From NCBI GenBank assembly GCA_002482845.1, contig DLGT01000038.1, forward strand, positions 1 to 64,000: a stretch of DNA of 64,000 nucleotides, written 5' to 3'. The notes beneath the pieces were generated by a model. The model did not search any database. It was not told the origin of the DNA and was given only the letters and a program-made list of their open reading frames with translations. Each line of letters opens with the position of its first letter. The first letter of the stretch is position 1. The DNA comes from Saprospiraceae bacterium UBA7687. Lineage in GTDB: Bacteria > Bacteroidota > Bacteroidia > Chitinophagales > Saprospiraceae. Shown here one piece after another: positions 8,713 to 18,329 of this stretch. The translations under genes and the position numbers were made by a program.

Positions 8713-10029
8713 ATGTCCCAGATAGTAGCCATAGTCGGCAGACCCAACGTAGGAAAATCCACTTTATTCAATAGATTAATAGGTGAGCGCAAGGCCATCA
8801 TTGATGATATCAGCGGTGTCACAAGAGACCGTATTTATGGCTTTTCTGATTGGAATGGCAAAAATTTTACTGTAGTAGATACAGGAGGATTTGTCAAAGG
8901 ATCAGATGATATTTTTGAAGCAGCCATCAGAAGACAAGTGCAAATAGCCATAGAAGAAGCTGCTGCTATCATTTTTTTGGTCGATGTGACTACAGGTATT
9001 ACAGATCTTGATGAGGAGATAGCTAGAATGTTGCGCAAAAATCCCAAAAGAGTCATCCTAGCTGTCAATAAAGTGGACAATGCACAAAGACAGATGTTGG
9101 CCAATGAGTTTTGGTCTTTAGGATTTGATGATACTATCTTTATTTCTTCCATATCAGGAGGTGGTACAGGTGACTTACTTGATGTAGTGGCAGATATTCT
9201 TCCTGAAAATGTAAGTGAAGAAGCCAATACACAAGATGATACCATCCCGAAAATTGCCATCGTAGGACAGCCGAATGTAGGTAAATCATCGCTGACCAAT
9301 GCATTGATGGGCGAAGAAAGGAATATTGTGACGGATATACCTGGTACGACTCGAGATTCTATTTATACTTTATATAATAAGTTTGACAAAGAGTTTTATT
9401 TAATTGATACTGCCGGTATTAGGAAAAAAGCGAAAGTCCATGAAGACCTTGAGTTTTATTCCGTCATCAGAGCCATCAAGTCGATAGAAGAAGCAGATGT
9501 GTGTCTATTGATGTTAGATGCTACCGTAGGATTGGAGTCTCAAGATTTGACCATTTTGGGATTGATCCAAAAAAGAAAAAAAGGATTAGTTATCTTGGTC
9601 AATAAATGGGATCTTGTCCAAAAGGAAACCAACACAGCAAGAGATTTTGAAAAAAATCTTAAAGAAAAAATCGCACCTTTTAATGATGTTCCGATTCTAT
9701 TTACCTCCGTTCATGAGAAGCAAAGGATCTTCAAAACAATAGAGCTTGCGCTCGAAGTTAATGCCAATAGAATTCAAAAGATCAAAACATCTGTGCTCAA
9801 TGACGTCATGCTTGAGATCATCGAACGGACACCACCACCAGCACATAGAGGTAAGTATATCAAGATAAAATATGTGACACAATTGCCACTTTACTATCCT
9901 GCATTTGTATTCTACTGTAACTATCCAGATCATGTGAAGCCAAGTTATAAGAATTTCCTTGAGAACCAACTCCGCAAGCACTTTAATTTCGCAGGTGTTT
10001 CTATCAGTATATTCTTCAGAGAAAAATAA
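8713..10029 (+). CDS. der: Ribosome biogenesis GTPase Der (EngA)
   Basis: This 438-residue tandem GTPase is required for assembly of the 50S ribosomal subunit. The first G domain carries GRPNVGKST (from residue 9) with DTGG and NKVD; the second starts near residue 183 with GQPNVGKSS, followed by DTAG and NKWD. A C-terminal KH-like domain (about 350-438, with RTPPPAHRGK) completes the standard architecture. Length is normal and nothing is missing. A candidate -7 box TACCTTTG is at 8685-8692, 20 bases before the ATG, with no well-spaced TTG. rfbC follows after 6 bases, so they are probably cotranscribed. Confidence 0.97.
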   Translation: MSQIVAIVGRPNVGKSTLFNRLIGERKAIIDDISGVTRDRIYGFSDWNGKNFTVVDTGGFVKGSDDIFEAAIRRQVQIAIEEAAAIIFLVDVTTGITDLDEEIARMLRKNPKRVILAVNKVDNAQRQMLANEFWSLGFDDTIFISSISGGGTGDLLDVVADILPENVSEEANTQDDTIPKIAIVGQPNVGKSSLTNALMGEERNIVTDIPGTTRDSIYTLYNKFDKEFYLIDTAGIRKKAKVHEDLEFYSVIRAIKSIEEADVCLLMLDATVGLESQDLTILGLIQKRKKGLVILVNKWDLVQKETNTARDFEKNLKEKIAPFNDVPILFTSVHEKQRIFKTIELALEVNANRIQKIKTSVLNDVMLEIIERTPPPAHRGKYIKIKYVTQLPLYYPAFVFYCNYPDHVKPSYKNFLENQLRKHFNFAGVSISIFFREK

Positions 10030-10035
10030 GACATC

Positions 10036-10584
10036 ATGAGCTGGACAAAAACAAATTTTGAAGGAGTATGGATTTTTGAACCTAAGATCTGGAATGATCA
10101 AAGAGGTTATTTTATAGAATCTTATAATGCAGATGGATTGCCAGATGAATTAAAATCCATCCAATTTGTGCAAGATAATGAGGCTAAATCTACACGTGGT
10201 GTCTTACGTGGACTACATTATCAGTTGCCACCATTTGCACAGTCAAAGTTAGTGCGATGTGTGGTAGGTGAAGTATTAGATGTCATCGTTGATGTGAGAC
10301 CGAATTCAGTTACATATGGTAAACATCTATCTGTCATTCTAAATGAGATTAATAAAAAACAACTGTTTGTCCCACATGGATTTGCACATGGTTATGCAGT
10401 GCTTTCTGACACTGCTATCTTTGTATATAAATGTGATCAATATTATGCACCACAACAAGAGGGCGGTTTAAAATTTGATGATGTATCACTTGGTATTAAT
10501 TGGATATTGCCATTAAGTGAAATGGTTGTGTCAGACAAGGATCAAAAACTACCAACATTTGAAGCGCATAAAACATTTGTGTAG
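10036..10584 (+). CDS. rfbC: dTDP-4-dehydrorhamnose 3,5-epimerase
   Basis: This 182-residue cupin-fold epimerase performs the third step of dTDP-L-rhamnose synthesis, converting dTDP-4-keto-6-deoxyglucose to its 3,5-epimer. The catalytic His is H61 in RGLHYQ, and the second catalytic region YKCDQYYAPQQEGG starts near residue 131. FVPHGFAHGY (111-120) is the typical conserved strand. The length is normal for RmlC. It lies between der and rfbD. The first two pathway genes (rfbA, rfbB) are not in this window, so the pathway is split in this genome or lies elsewhere. The product would feed O-antigen or other surface polysaccharide. Confidence 0.95.
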   Translation: MSWTKTNFEGVWIFEPKIWNDQRGYFIESYNADGLPDELKSIQFVQDNEAKSTRGVLRGLHYQLPPFAQSKLVRCVVGEVLDVIVDVRPNSVTYGKHLSVILNEINKKQLFVPHGFAHGYAVLSDTAIFVYKCDQYYAPQQEGGLKFDDVSLGINWILPLSEMVVSDKDQKLPTFEAHKTFV

Positions 10585-10611
10585 ATAAAAAAAAGATTTA
10601 AGAAGTAGAAG

Positions 10612-11499
10612 GTGGAGACAAAGAAGATAAAAATACTAGTCCTAGGCGCAAATGGTCAGCTAGGTCAAGAATTCAGGTATTTAGCTAGTGAAAATCAGGT
10701 GTTAGACTTTAAATTTTTTGGAAGGGATGAAGTAGATATCTGTGCGGAAGGAGATGTACATCGAATTATTGATGAAAATAAACCAAACTTTGTCATCAAT
10801 TGTGCTGCATACACAGCAGTTGACAAGGCAGAGGCAGAAGTAGATCAATGTTTTGCCATCAATAGAGATGCTTGTGCTACTATTACAAATGTTTTGAATG
10901 GAAAAGGTATCAAATTGGTTCACTTTTCATCAGATTATGTCTACAATAGCTATACTGGATTTCCTATCAAAGAAGACGACAATAAAAATCCACAAAGTGT
11001 ATATGCAACTTCAAAACTAGAAGGTGAAAACATCATTAGAGCATCAGAAGTACCTGCTTTGATCATACGTACATCTTGGGTAGTATCCTCATTCGGCCAC
11101 AACTTTGTCAAAACTATGAAAAAACTCGGTGCAGAACGTGAACAGCTTAATGTGGTCAACGATCAATATGGCGCACCGACATACGCAAGGCATCTAGCAA
11201 AATCAGTCCTTGACATCATTTTGAAAGTAACTGAAAATCCATCGTTAGAGCCGCATTTTAATGATACTTACAACTATGCAAATGAAGGATTAATCACATG
11301 GTATGACCTAGCTTCACAGGTGATGAAAATAGCTGGATTATCTTGTAAAGTGTCGCCTATTCCTACAACAGCATATCCTACACCTGCTAGTCGCCCACGG
11401 TGGAGTGTAATGTCCAAACAAAAGATAAAACATAATTTCGGTATTGTAATTCCGCATTGGTATACGGCTCTAAAAGAGTGTATGGATGCAATGAAATAG
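10612..11499 (+). CDS. rfbD: dTDP-4-dehydrorhamnose reductase
   Basis: This 295-residue extended short-chain dehydrogenase makes dTDP-L-rhamnose, the last step of the pathway. The Rossmann motif GANGQLG is at 12-18 and the catalytic Tyr-Lys pair at Y131 and K135 (YATSKLEGE). The C-terminus has the RmlD-type PRPxxS-like segment ASRPRWSVMSK. The start is a GTG at 10612. No in-frame ATG lies between the upstream stop and the Rossmann fold, so GTG is well supported. It follows rfbC by 27 bases. The 74-bp stretch after it, up to the convergent feoB, shows no clear terminator. Confidence 0.95.
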   Translation: METKKIKILVLGANGQLGQEFRYLASENQVLDFKFFGRDEVDICAEGDVHRIIDENKPNFVINCAAYTAVDKAEAEVDQCFAINRDACATITNVLNGKGIKLVHFSSDYVYNSYTGFPIKEDDNKNPQSVYATSKLEGENIIRASEVPALIIRTSWVVSSFGHNFVKTMKKLGAEREQLNVVNDQYGAPTYARHLAKSVLDIILKVTENPSLEPHFNDTYNYANEGLITWYDLASQVMKIAGLSCKVSPIPTTAYPTPASRPRWSVMSKQKIKHNFGIVIPHWYTALKECMDAMK

Positions 11500-11573
11500 G
11501 GATTTTGTATAAAAATTGTTCTTAACTTCCCTTAACTCCTTAATGGTTGAATAATCATCCTAATGTATAAAAT

Positions 11574-13694
11574 TTATGTCATCAACTGATAGACAATAAA
11601 CGAACCAACATAAGCAAGCACTGACATAAAAATAAACTGAATGATGGGCCATTTCCAAGTATTAGTTTCACGTTTTACGATGGCGAGTGTACTCATACAT
11701 TGCATAGCAAATACATAGAACACCAAAAGTGACATTGATGTAGCAGGATTATAAACATTGATTTCGGTGCCAGGCCTTTTTTCTGAAGCCATTTTTTGTC
11801 TTAATGTTTGTTCGTCGTTATCGCTTCCTATACTGTAAATGGTCGCCATGGTACCTACGAATACTTCACGAGCTGCAAATGATGTCAAGATGGCAATTCC
11901 CATTTTCCAATCAAATCCAAGGGGTTTGATAGCTGGTTCGATCCATTGACCCAAATGACCAATGTAAGAAGCTTCGATTTTGTATGATGCTATGAGATTG
12001 TCTCTATCTTGGTCAGATAGCTGTTTTTCAATACTTATGTTTTGAGCATTTGTGGTAGCTTCTTCCAGATCATTACCTGGACCATAACTAGCTAGAAACC
12101 ATAAAGCTATAGATATCAAAACAATGATTTTACCTGCTTCTACTACAAATGATGTTACTTTTTCTTTTACCGTAAGGAATACATTTTTCCATATTGGTGG
12201 CTTATAATTAGGAAGTTCGATCATCAAGAAGGAGTTGTTTTCAGATTTTAAAATGGCTTTAAATACCAATGCAGAAACCAAAGCACCTACAATACCTAAT
12301 AAATAAAGTCCCATAAATACGAGTCCTTGCATATTAAAAATGCCAAGTACATCCGTATCTGCAACTACAAATCCCACAAGTACTGCATAGACAGGTAACC
12401 TAGCAGAACAACTAATCAGAGGACTCACTAAAATGGTAATAAGTCTTTCCTTAGGATCACTAATCGTACGAGTAGACATGATAGCTGGAATGGCACATGC
12501 ACCACTAGAAATAAGGGCCACCATACTCCGACCGTTCATACCAAATTTCCGCATGATAATATCAAACATATAAACGGCTCTACTCATATAACCGGACTCT
12601 TCTAGTAAAGAAATGAGTAAAAATAAAACTGCTATTTGAGGTACAAAAACCAAAACACCACCAAGTCCTGCAAGTAAACCATTGACCAATAAATCTGTCC
12701 ACCATCCAGCAGGCAGACTATTGGTAAGCAGATTGCCTACAGAAGCAAATCCTGTCTCTATAAGATCCATAGGTACTGAAGACCAAGAATATATGGATTG
12801 GAACATAAGAAACATGATGGCAAAAAATATGATTGGACCCCAAAATCTGTGGGTAATGATATCGTCTATTTTATCAGTAAGAGACTTTTTTTCTCTTTTG
12901 GCAACTTTGATTGTTTCTCTGACAACTGGTGCAAAGTGGTTATAACGATCCATTGTCTCTCGGACTTGTAGATTCAGATCATTAAAAGCCGACTGCTCGG
13001 TGATCGTTTTTATTTTGTTTTTTTGGTCTTCGTCTAAGTGGTTTAGCCATTTATAATGATGAGCAATAACCTTGGCTGTATAAAGACTCGTAGTAGATAA
13101 GCTTTTCTGAATCCTAGTCGCTGCAAAATTTTCTACATCTGTAAAAATATATTTAATTGGAATTTCTAGACCTTTTATTTGTTGGGATGCGGCGGAAATT
13201 TCGTGGGTAAGGCTATCTAAATGCGCATTATTTCTTACGGAAACTGGAATTACTTTGACCCCAAGATATTTTTCAAGTGGTTTTATGTCCAATATATCTC
13301 CTTGCTCAGAGATAAGGTCGATCATATTAAGCACAAAAATCATAGGCAAACCTAGGTCAATGATCTGAGTAGCAAATAATAGATGTCGTTCTAGTTGGGT
13401 TGCGTCTGCTACATAAACGACTAAATCTGGATAATTGTCATTGGTTTTGTCTGTGAGGATATTAATGACAATTTTTTCTTCTGAAGAATTTGGATACACA
13501 CTATATGTGCCAGGAAAATCAATGATATTAGCTTCTACACCATTTTCTAAAAGGATAGTCCCTGATTTTTTGTCAACAGTGACACCAGGGAAATTGGATA
13601 CATGTTGCCTTAACCCTGTCAAATGATTAAAAAGTGAAGATTTGCCTGAATTAGGATTTCCCAAAAGGGCAATATTAAGTTTTGATATCTTCAT
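11574..13694 (-). CDS. feoB: Ferrous iron transporter B
   Basis: This 706-residue Fe(II) transporter has an N-terminal G domain and a polytopic membrane domain in the inner membrane. G1 is GNPNSGKSS (12-20), G3 is DFPG (59-62) and G4 is NMID; the switch region HVSNFPGVTVDKKSG is intact. The membrane part begins near residue 285 after KREKKSLTDK and contains the two gate regions (RSMVALISSGACAIPAIMSTR; FAAREVFVGTMATIYSIG-like). No fused FeoC domain is present and the C-terminus is a normal membrane helix. Its start overlaps the feoA stop by four bases (ATGA), so the pair is translationally coupled. Confidence 0.97.
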   Translation of the reverse strand: MKISKLNIALLGNPNSGKSSLFNHLTGLRQHVSNFPGVTVDKKSGTILLENGVEANIIDFPGTYSVYPNSSEEKIVINILTDKTNDNYPDLVVYVADATQLERHLLFATQIIDLGLPMIFVLNMIDLISEQGDILDIKPLEKYLGVKVIPVSVRNNAHLDSLTHEISAASQQIKGLEIPIKYIFTDVENFAATRIQKSLSTTSLYTAKVIAHHYKWLNHLDEDQKNKIKTITEQSAFNDLNLQVRETMDRYNHFAPVVRETIKVAKREKKSLTDKIDDIITHRFWGPIIFFAIMFLMFQSIYSWSSVPMDLIETGFASVGNLLTNSLPAGWWTDLLVNGLLAGLGGVLVFVPQIAVLFLLISLLEESGYMSRAVYMFDIIMRKFGMNGRSMVALISSGACAIPAIMSTRTISDPKERLITILVSPLISCSARLPVYAVLVGFVVADTDVLGIFNMQGLVFMGLYLLGIVGALVSALVFKAILKSENNSFLMIELPNYKPPIWKNVFLTVKEKVTSFVVEAGKIIVLISIALWFLASYGPGNDLEEATTNAQNISIEKQLSDQDRDNLIASYKIEASYIGHLGQWIEPAIKPLGFDWKMGIAILTSFAAREVFVGTMATIYSIGSDNDEQTLRQKMASEKRPGTEINVYNPATSMSLLVFYVFAMQCMSTLAIVKRETNTWKWPIIQFIFMSVLAYVGSFIVYQLMT

Positions 13695-13927
13695 ATTTGG
13701 TTTTCCAGAATAATCGTTGCAGCTTCTTCTGTGCGAACTGCCAGTTGATGACCGTCAAGTTTAATATAATAAGCACCACCGAATGGCGCCTTTCTGACCA
13801 TGGTAACTTTTGTTTTTGGCAATACACCGAGATTGAGCAGTTTACAGGTACTAATGCCTACATCTAGCTTTTCGATAAAGGCAGATTCTCCAGGTAAAAG
13901 ACTTAATAATGTACGCTGAATGGTCAT
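13691..13927 (-). CDS. feoA: Ferrous iron transport protein A
   Basis: This is a 78-residue SH3-like FeoA protein, a small cytoplasmic partner of FeoB. The body matches the family: LSLLPGESAFIEKL, then GVLPKTKVTMVRKAPFGG and a final LAVRTEEAATIILE. The start is placed at the ATG at 13925-13927 (MTIQRTLL). A longer open frame would add 25 unsupported residues and run across the promoter. A good promoter lies just upstream, and the Crp/Fnr gene is divergent beyond it, making it a plausible but unproven regulator of iron uptake. Confidence 0.93.
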   Translation of the reverse strand: MTIQRTLLSLLPGESAFIEKLDVGISTCKLLNLGVLPKTKVTMVRKAPFGGAYYIKLDGHQLAVRTEEAATIILENQI

Positions 13928-13954
13928 GTTGTTATTTAGACTAATTTTAATTTG

Positions 13955-13985
13955 CAAAGATAGCAAAGAATTTATTCTACCCAAA
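13955..13985 (-). promoter_or_regulatory. Bacteroidota-type promoter of feoAB
   Basis: On the minus strand, TTTG (complement of 13982-13985) is followed after exactly 19 bases by TATCTTTG (complement of 13955-13962). This is the consensus form TTTG, about 19 bp, TAnnTTTG used by the primary sigma factor of Bacteroidota. It ends 27 bases before the feoA ATG, giving a short leader. Confidence 0.75.
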
Positions 13986-14162
13986 TTTTTGGTCAAAGTC
14001 AATTTATGATTGTTGTCATCTAAAGGAATTCAATAATTTTTTACAAGTAAAATAGGGTTCAGGATATTGTTCTAATTTGTTTTTTAACAAAATTTTAATA
14101 ATTATGTCAAAATCACTAGGGGTATTTCCTACTTCATGCATATTACTATCAAATATCAAGAT

Positions 14163-14873
14163 ATGATGAACAATTCACTTAAGGTTATTGCTCTCAGGGA
14201 GATGCGCATCTTAAAAACATTGACGCCAGCACAATTGGAAACATTAGCAGCTGAAGTAATTTTCGGTAAGGTTGCTAAAAATGCTGTAATATACAACATC
14301 GGTTCACCAATGGATTATGTATATTTGGTGGAAAAGGGTAGTGTGAAATTAGGAATGGTTGCATCATGTGGCAAGACATTGACCAAGGAACTTGTTTATG
14401 ATAATGAAGTTTTTGGAGAAAATATCTTTACTTCAGAACTCGTCACGAAGGAGTATGCTGAAGCCATGACAGAAGTTAAGTTTTACAAGATTCCTGTGGG
14501 TGTATTCCAATCTTTGATAGTAGAAAATAATGTTTTTGCAACTTCTATAATGAATATCATCGTTACCAAACTTCAGAATCTGGAAGAAAGGTTACAGAAT
14601 TTTGTTTTCAGAAAAGCAAAAGAAAGAATAGTAGATTTCATCTTCCGTACGGGAACTCGTAAAGGTGTTAAAATTGGTATCAATGAATGTCTGATTGATC
14701 ATGGTATGTCTCATAGGGAAATTGCATATCTCACAGATACAAGTAGACAAACAGTGGCAAGGATTCTGAATGAGTTGAAAAAAGAAAATTTCATTCATTA
14801 TGGATCTAGAAAAAGTAGCAAGATTCTTATTAGAGATCTAAATACGCTTCAAAATTATGTAATGGTTGGCTAA
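14163..14873 (+). CDS. Crp/Fnr family transcriptional regulator
   Basis: This is a regulator of about 236 residues with an N-terminal cyclic-nucleotide-binding-type beta roll (MDYVYLVEKGSVKLG, VFGENIF) and a C-terminal winged HTH (MSHREIAYLTDTSRQTVARILNELK). The recognition helix TSRQTVARILNEL is close to the Crp/Fnr consensus. No N-terminal cysteine cluster for an Fe-S centre is seen, so it is not FNR-like in the oxygen-sensing sense. The effector is unknown. The start is ambiguous: ATG codons at 14136, 14163 and 14166 are in frame, and I choose 14163 because family members begin shortly before the LKVIALREM region. It is divergent from feoAB and followed by a strong hairpin terminator. Confidence 0.88.
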   Translation: MMNNSLKVIALREMRILKTLTPAQLETLAAEVIFGKVAKNAVIYNIGSPMDYVYLVEKGSVKLGMVASCGKTLTKELVYDNEVFGENIFTSELVTKEYAEAMTEVKFYKIPVGVFQSLIVENNVFATSIMNIIVTKLQNLEERLQNFVFRKAKERIVDFIFRTGTRKGVKIGINECLIDHGMSHREIAYLTDTSRQTVARILNELKKENFIHYGSRKSSKILIRDLNTLQNYVMVG

Positions 14874-14983
14874 GATTTATACATAAAGCAAATTTGAATG
14901 CAATATTTATTCGCAATTTAATTTCTTTTAGATAGTAGTTTGTTAGATATTATTGGTTAATTGGTTTAAACTATGAAAAAGTG

Positions 14984-15012
14984 AAAAGGCTCTGAGTTGA
15001 TCAGAGCCTTTT
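14984..15012. terminator. Bidirectional intrinsic terminator
   Basis: A perfect 12-bp stem, AAAAGGCTCTGA (14984-14995) and its complement (15001-15012), encloses a 5-nt loop. A4 and T4 ends on both sides make it usable in both directions: for the Crp/Fnr gene read rightward and for mqnC read leftward. Confidence 0.85.
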
Positions 15013-15020
15013 ATGTTTGA

Positions 15021-15044
15021 TTCAAGGGGTTTAAACCCCTTGAA
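15021..15044. repeat. Perfect 24-bp palindrome
   Basis: The sequence TTCAAGGGGTTT is followed directly by its exact reverse complement, with no spacer. It lies in the 220-bp gap between the Crp/Fnr gene and mqnC, 8 bases from the terminator hairpin. A spacerless palindrome does not make a good RNA hairpin loop. It may be an interspersed palindromic repeat or a protein-binding site. I see no other copy in this window. Confidence 0.7.
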
Positions 15045-15093
15045 AAATCCTATTCCTTTAAAGAATTTTTTACGAGTATAATGGAGACGTATT

Positions 15094-16242
15094 TCAATCC
15101 ACCAACATTTTTTCTCTATCTAATTGTTGTTGTTTTATGTTTGTAGGTACATCCCGGTATTCATATTGCTGATTTCTAAGTTGTGGAATATAACCAACTT
15201 CTCGGATTGCATTCTGAATACCATCTGCAGTAAATCTAAACGCAGCACCTGCGGCAGAAACTACATTTTCTTCTATCATGATACTACCAAAATCATTAGC
15301 ACCTGCATGAAGACAAAGTTGGGCTGTCTTTTTACCCACAGTAAGCCATGAAGCCTGAATGTTTATGACGTTCGGTAACATGATTCTGCTCATGGCTATC
15401 ATTCTAATGTATTCGTCACCTGTGCATTGATTACGTGCACGTTTTATCTTTTTGAGAATCGTGTCTTCATCCATAAATGGCCATGGAATAAAGGCTAAAA
15501 ATCCTTTTGCATGGGAAGTTTTTTCACTTTGTACTTGTCTGAGAGCTACAAAATGTTCCATACGCTCCATATTTGTTTCAATATGACCAAACATCATGGT
15601 AGCAGAAGTAGTAATATCTAATTTGTGGGCAGCCCTCATGACATCCAGCCATTCTTGCCCACCACATTTTCCCTTTGATATCAATCTTCGCACCCTATCG
15701 TCCAGAATTTCAGCACCTGCGCCTGGCAAAGAATCTAGTCCTGCATCTTTTAATGCTTGGAGTACTTCGATATGGGTTGATTTTTCGAGTTTTGTGATGT
15801 GTGCAATTTCTGGTGGACCTAGTGCATGTAACTTTAAGTTTGGATAAAGACTTTTTAATTCTTTAAATAAACCGACATAATAATCCAATCCTAAATCTGG
15901 ATGGTGTCCACCTTGTAACAGCAACTGTTCGCCACCGTAAGCAAATGTTTCTTCTATCTTCTGTTTGTATTCTTCTATGGATGTGATGTAAGACTCTTCG
16001 TGTCCTGGACGTCTGTAAAAATTACAAAATTTACAGTTTGCTATACAAACATTTGTCGTATTAGAATTTCTGTCAATAATCCATGTGACCGTTTTGCCAG
16101 GTACATGATGTTGTCTGATGGCATTACCTACATACATTAATGAAGCGGTAGGTGCGTTTTCAAACAAAAAAAGACCTTCTTCAGCAGTCAAAAACTCCAG
16201 ATTGAGTGCCCTTTTTAATAAGTCGGCTATGTTAAAATCCAT
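15094..16242 (-). CDS. mqnC: Cyclic dehypoxanthinyl futalosine synthase
   Basis: This 382-residue radical SAM enzyme cyclises dehypoxanthine futalosine in the futalosine route to menaquinone. The [4Fe-4S] cysteines are C66, C70 and C73 (CIANCKFC), directly after the family motif DRNSNTTN. LQGGHHPDLGLDYY, HALGPPEI and SLPGAGAEIL are characteristic of the MqnC/MqnE/CofH group, and the TVTWIIDRN context points to MqnC. The length is standard. Menaquinone is the usual respiratory quinone of Bacteroidota. The gene stands alone. The other mqn genes are not in the window. Confidence 0.93.
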   Translation of the reverse strand: MDFNIADLLKRALNLEFLTAEEGLFLFENAPTASLMYVGNAIRQHHVPGKTVTWIIDRNSNTTNVCIANCKFCNFYRRPGHEESYITSIEEYKQKIEETFAYGGEQLLLQGGHHPDLGLDYYVGLFKELKSLYPNLKLHALGPPEIAHITKLEKSTHIEVLQALKDAGLDSLPGAGAEILDDRVRRLISKGKCGGQEWLDVMRAAHKLDITTSATMMFGHIETNMERMEHFVALRQVQSEKTSHAKGFLAFIPWPFMDEDTILKKIKRARNQCTGDEYIRMIAMSRIMLPNVINIQASWLTVGKKTAQLCLHAGANDFGSIMIEENVVSAAGAAFRFTADGIQNAIREVGYIPQLRNQQYEYRDVPTNIKQQQLDREKMLVD

Positions 16243-16355
16243 GTGATATTTCTATATGCAACATAACAACAAAGCTATAAGATAGTTGGGAGAAAATTAG
16301 ATTTTTGCTTAAACAATATATCTAATATTCACCAAATCATTTTCTGGTAGTAATC

Positions 16356-18287
16356 TTAACGCACCAATACTAATTTTTTATTGACAATCATATCTGTACT
16401 TTTTAAAGTGCAAATATAAGTACCCGATGCTCCCAATTGTTCGCCATTGATAAGTTGGATATTGCTTTCTGCGATTGCTTTGAATTGCTGTTGAGAAACA
16501 ATCTTGCCTGCTAAATCAGTAATGAGTAGCGTATAATCTCCAGCTTGTGGTGCAAAAAATGATAAAGTGGTATAATCTGCAAATGGATTCGGATTGAATG
16601 ATACTTGATTCACATCTTGATTATCATTTGATCTATCATCAACTTCATGAGAAGGATCTATGATGTAAGTTTTTTTGTATTCATAATTTATATTTCCTGT
16701 ACCAAAATGGCTACCATTAATATCTCCAATTTTTATTGCTACAAAATCAAGGTCAAATACATCATCTGCTAAAGTATGATATATGGACTCTTTGTAGCTA
16801 TTCCAATTAGAAACATTCAGTTCGCTTGATTTTACTACACATTTATTGGCAGTAAAGCCTGTTTCACTTTTTGTCTGTAAAGCATTTTTGAGCATGATGA
16901 AATCTAATTCATTTACTAAAAGATCACCATTTACATCAGCGGCAATAAGTTGGTAAGGATTTGTAATCAATTTTATACCTTGCAGATGCCAATATAAATT
17001 ACTCATATCAGTGTAATCAAGCCCTTTCATCTCTTCAGAAACAAAAGTACCTTCCATTTTATAATTCAATCCCTTAGGAAAATCAGAAAATTGGTACTTT
17101 CCTTCCTGATTAGTTAATTGCGATTTTGGAAATTCAGGTAAGTTGCTATCGACATGAATTAAGATGTTGTTTGCTTTTGCGCCAGTAACAGAGCTCACAT
17201 TTCCTATGATATCAGAATTTCTATCTTCAAAAAAATCACAACTAATGATAAGATTTAACCTTGACCAACAAAAATCATGATATAACTCTTCATCCCAAAC
17301 GGTGAGCATTAAATCAATACTGTTTCCTTCATTAATAGGGTCTAAGATATTACAATTAAATAACTTTACAGAAGATTTAGCTTGAGGGAACCAGATGTAT
17401 ATCCCTTGTTCACCATTTAAATATCTATTTTCAATTTCCTTTTCTTCATCTGAAATAGCAGGGTAAGCTGAAAGCGCTCCATCTGAATTAAAATAATGAG
17501 CAACATCTCTATTGACTATTTTGCCTAACACTACTTTATCAGTTATTTGTGGTGGTACATCATCAAAAGTAAAAAACAAATCAGCATCTGCGGTACAATT
17601 ATCATAACTTCTGAACATGAAGTCGACTGCATAAAGTTCTAAATATGGCATCAAAGGGCCATCACCATCATAATCATATGCTACTCCAGTGGCGAGAGGA
17701 ACACAAATAGGTGTCGGTTTTTTTAAATCTCTAACAGTAATAATTTCTGTATCTACAGACATGTTACCACAGATATCTGTTGCTGTCCAAGTTATCAGAT
17801 GTGTACTTTTATTAGGTAAATCATTTTGTGGTAAATAAATTTTACAATAATTACCATATATTGTGGGAGCCAAGTAGATGTCTTTTATACCATTTCCATT
17901 ATCATCTACGATATCTTCATAAATTCCATTGTTTGCATTCGAGACATCATTGCCAATAGGTAAATCGCTAATGTACTCATAATCAGTGATTCCGTCTTGG
18001 TAAAGATCTATATCTATTTTCCAGGTCACTTGTAAATTATTTTCACAATTGGTTTGGATATTTTTGTAAACTTCTTTTGTTAGGTCACAACGTGTAGACG
18101 CACAATAATTATCTACAACACAAAAGAAATTCGGGTTGTCGCCAAAAATGGGACCCAATGTATCGACGGCTGAATTTGCATTGTTTAAATTATTACCACT
18201 ATTTGATAAAGAAAAACAAAAGCCACTAACTGGTGCTATTGATATTGAAGAAATAAAAAAGCTTAGGATATAAAAATAATTTTTCAT
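16356..18287 (-). CDS. T9SS cargo with HYR-like and dockerin-like regions (paralogue B)
   Basis: This secreted protein of 643 residues has a Sec signal peptide (MKNYFYILSFFIS, cleavage near residue 22-25). It also has a cysteine-containing region with the HYR-like phrase TWTATDICGNMSVDTE followed by DLKKPTPICVPLATG and later YDNCTADADL, which is common in Saprospiraceae surface proteins. Next come a carboxypeptidase-regulatory-like segment (NVSSVTGAKANNILIHVD), a dockerin/EF-hand-like loop (LIAADVNGDLLVNELD, then GDINGS) and a type A sorting domain (NPNPFADYTTLSFF to KKLVLVR). It is a tandem paralogue of the next gene, 42 bp apart and of exactly equal length. No enzymatic domain is recognised, so an adhesive or structural role is inferred only. 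Confidence 0.87.
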   Translation of the reverse strand: MKNYFYILSFFISSISIAPVSGFCFSLSNSGNNLNNANSAVDTLGPIFGDNPNFFCVVDNYCASTRCDLTKEVYKNIQTNCENNLQVTWKIDIDLYQDGITDYEYISDLPIGNDVSNANNGIYEDIVDDNGNGIKDIYLAPTIYGNYCKIYLPQNDLPNKSTHLITWTATDICGNMSVDTEIITVRDLKKPTPICVPLATGVAYDYDGDGPLMPYLELYAVDFMFRSYDNCTADADLFFTFDDVPPQITDKVVLGKIVNRDVAHYFNSDGALSAYPAISDEEKEIENRYLNGEQGIYIWFPQAKSSVKLFNCNILDPINEGNSIDLMLTVWDEELYHDFCWSRLNLIISCDFFEDRNSDIIGNVSSVTGAKANNILIHVDSNLPEFPKSQLTNQEGKYQFSDFPKGLNYKMEGTFVSEEMKGLDYTDMSNLYWHLQGIKLITNPYQLIAADVNGDLLVNELDFIMLKNALQTKSETGFTANKCVVKSSELNVSNWNSYKESIYHTLADDVFDLDFVAIKIGDINGSHFGTGNINYEYKKTYIIDPSHEVDDRSNDNQDVNQVSFNPNPFADYTTLSFFAPQAGDYTLLITDLAGKIVSQQQFKAIAESNIQLINGEQLGASGTYICTLKSTDMIVNKKLVLVR

Positions 18288-18329
18288 TGAATCGAAATTA
18301 ACCTTGTTATTTATTTTTTGGTCATGATC

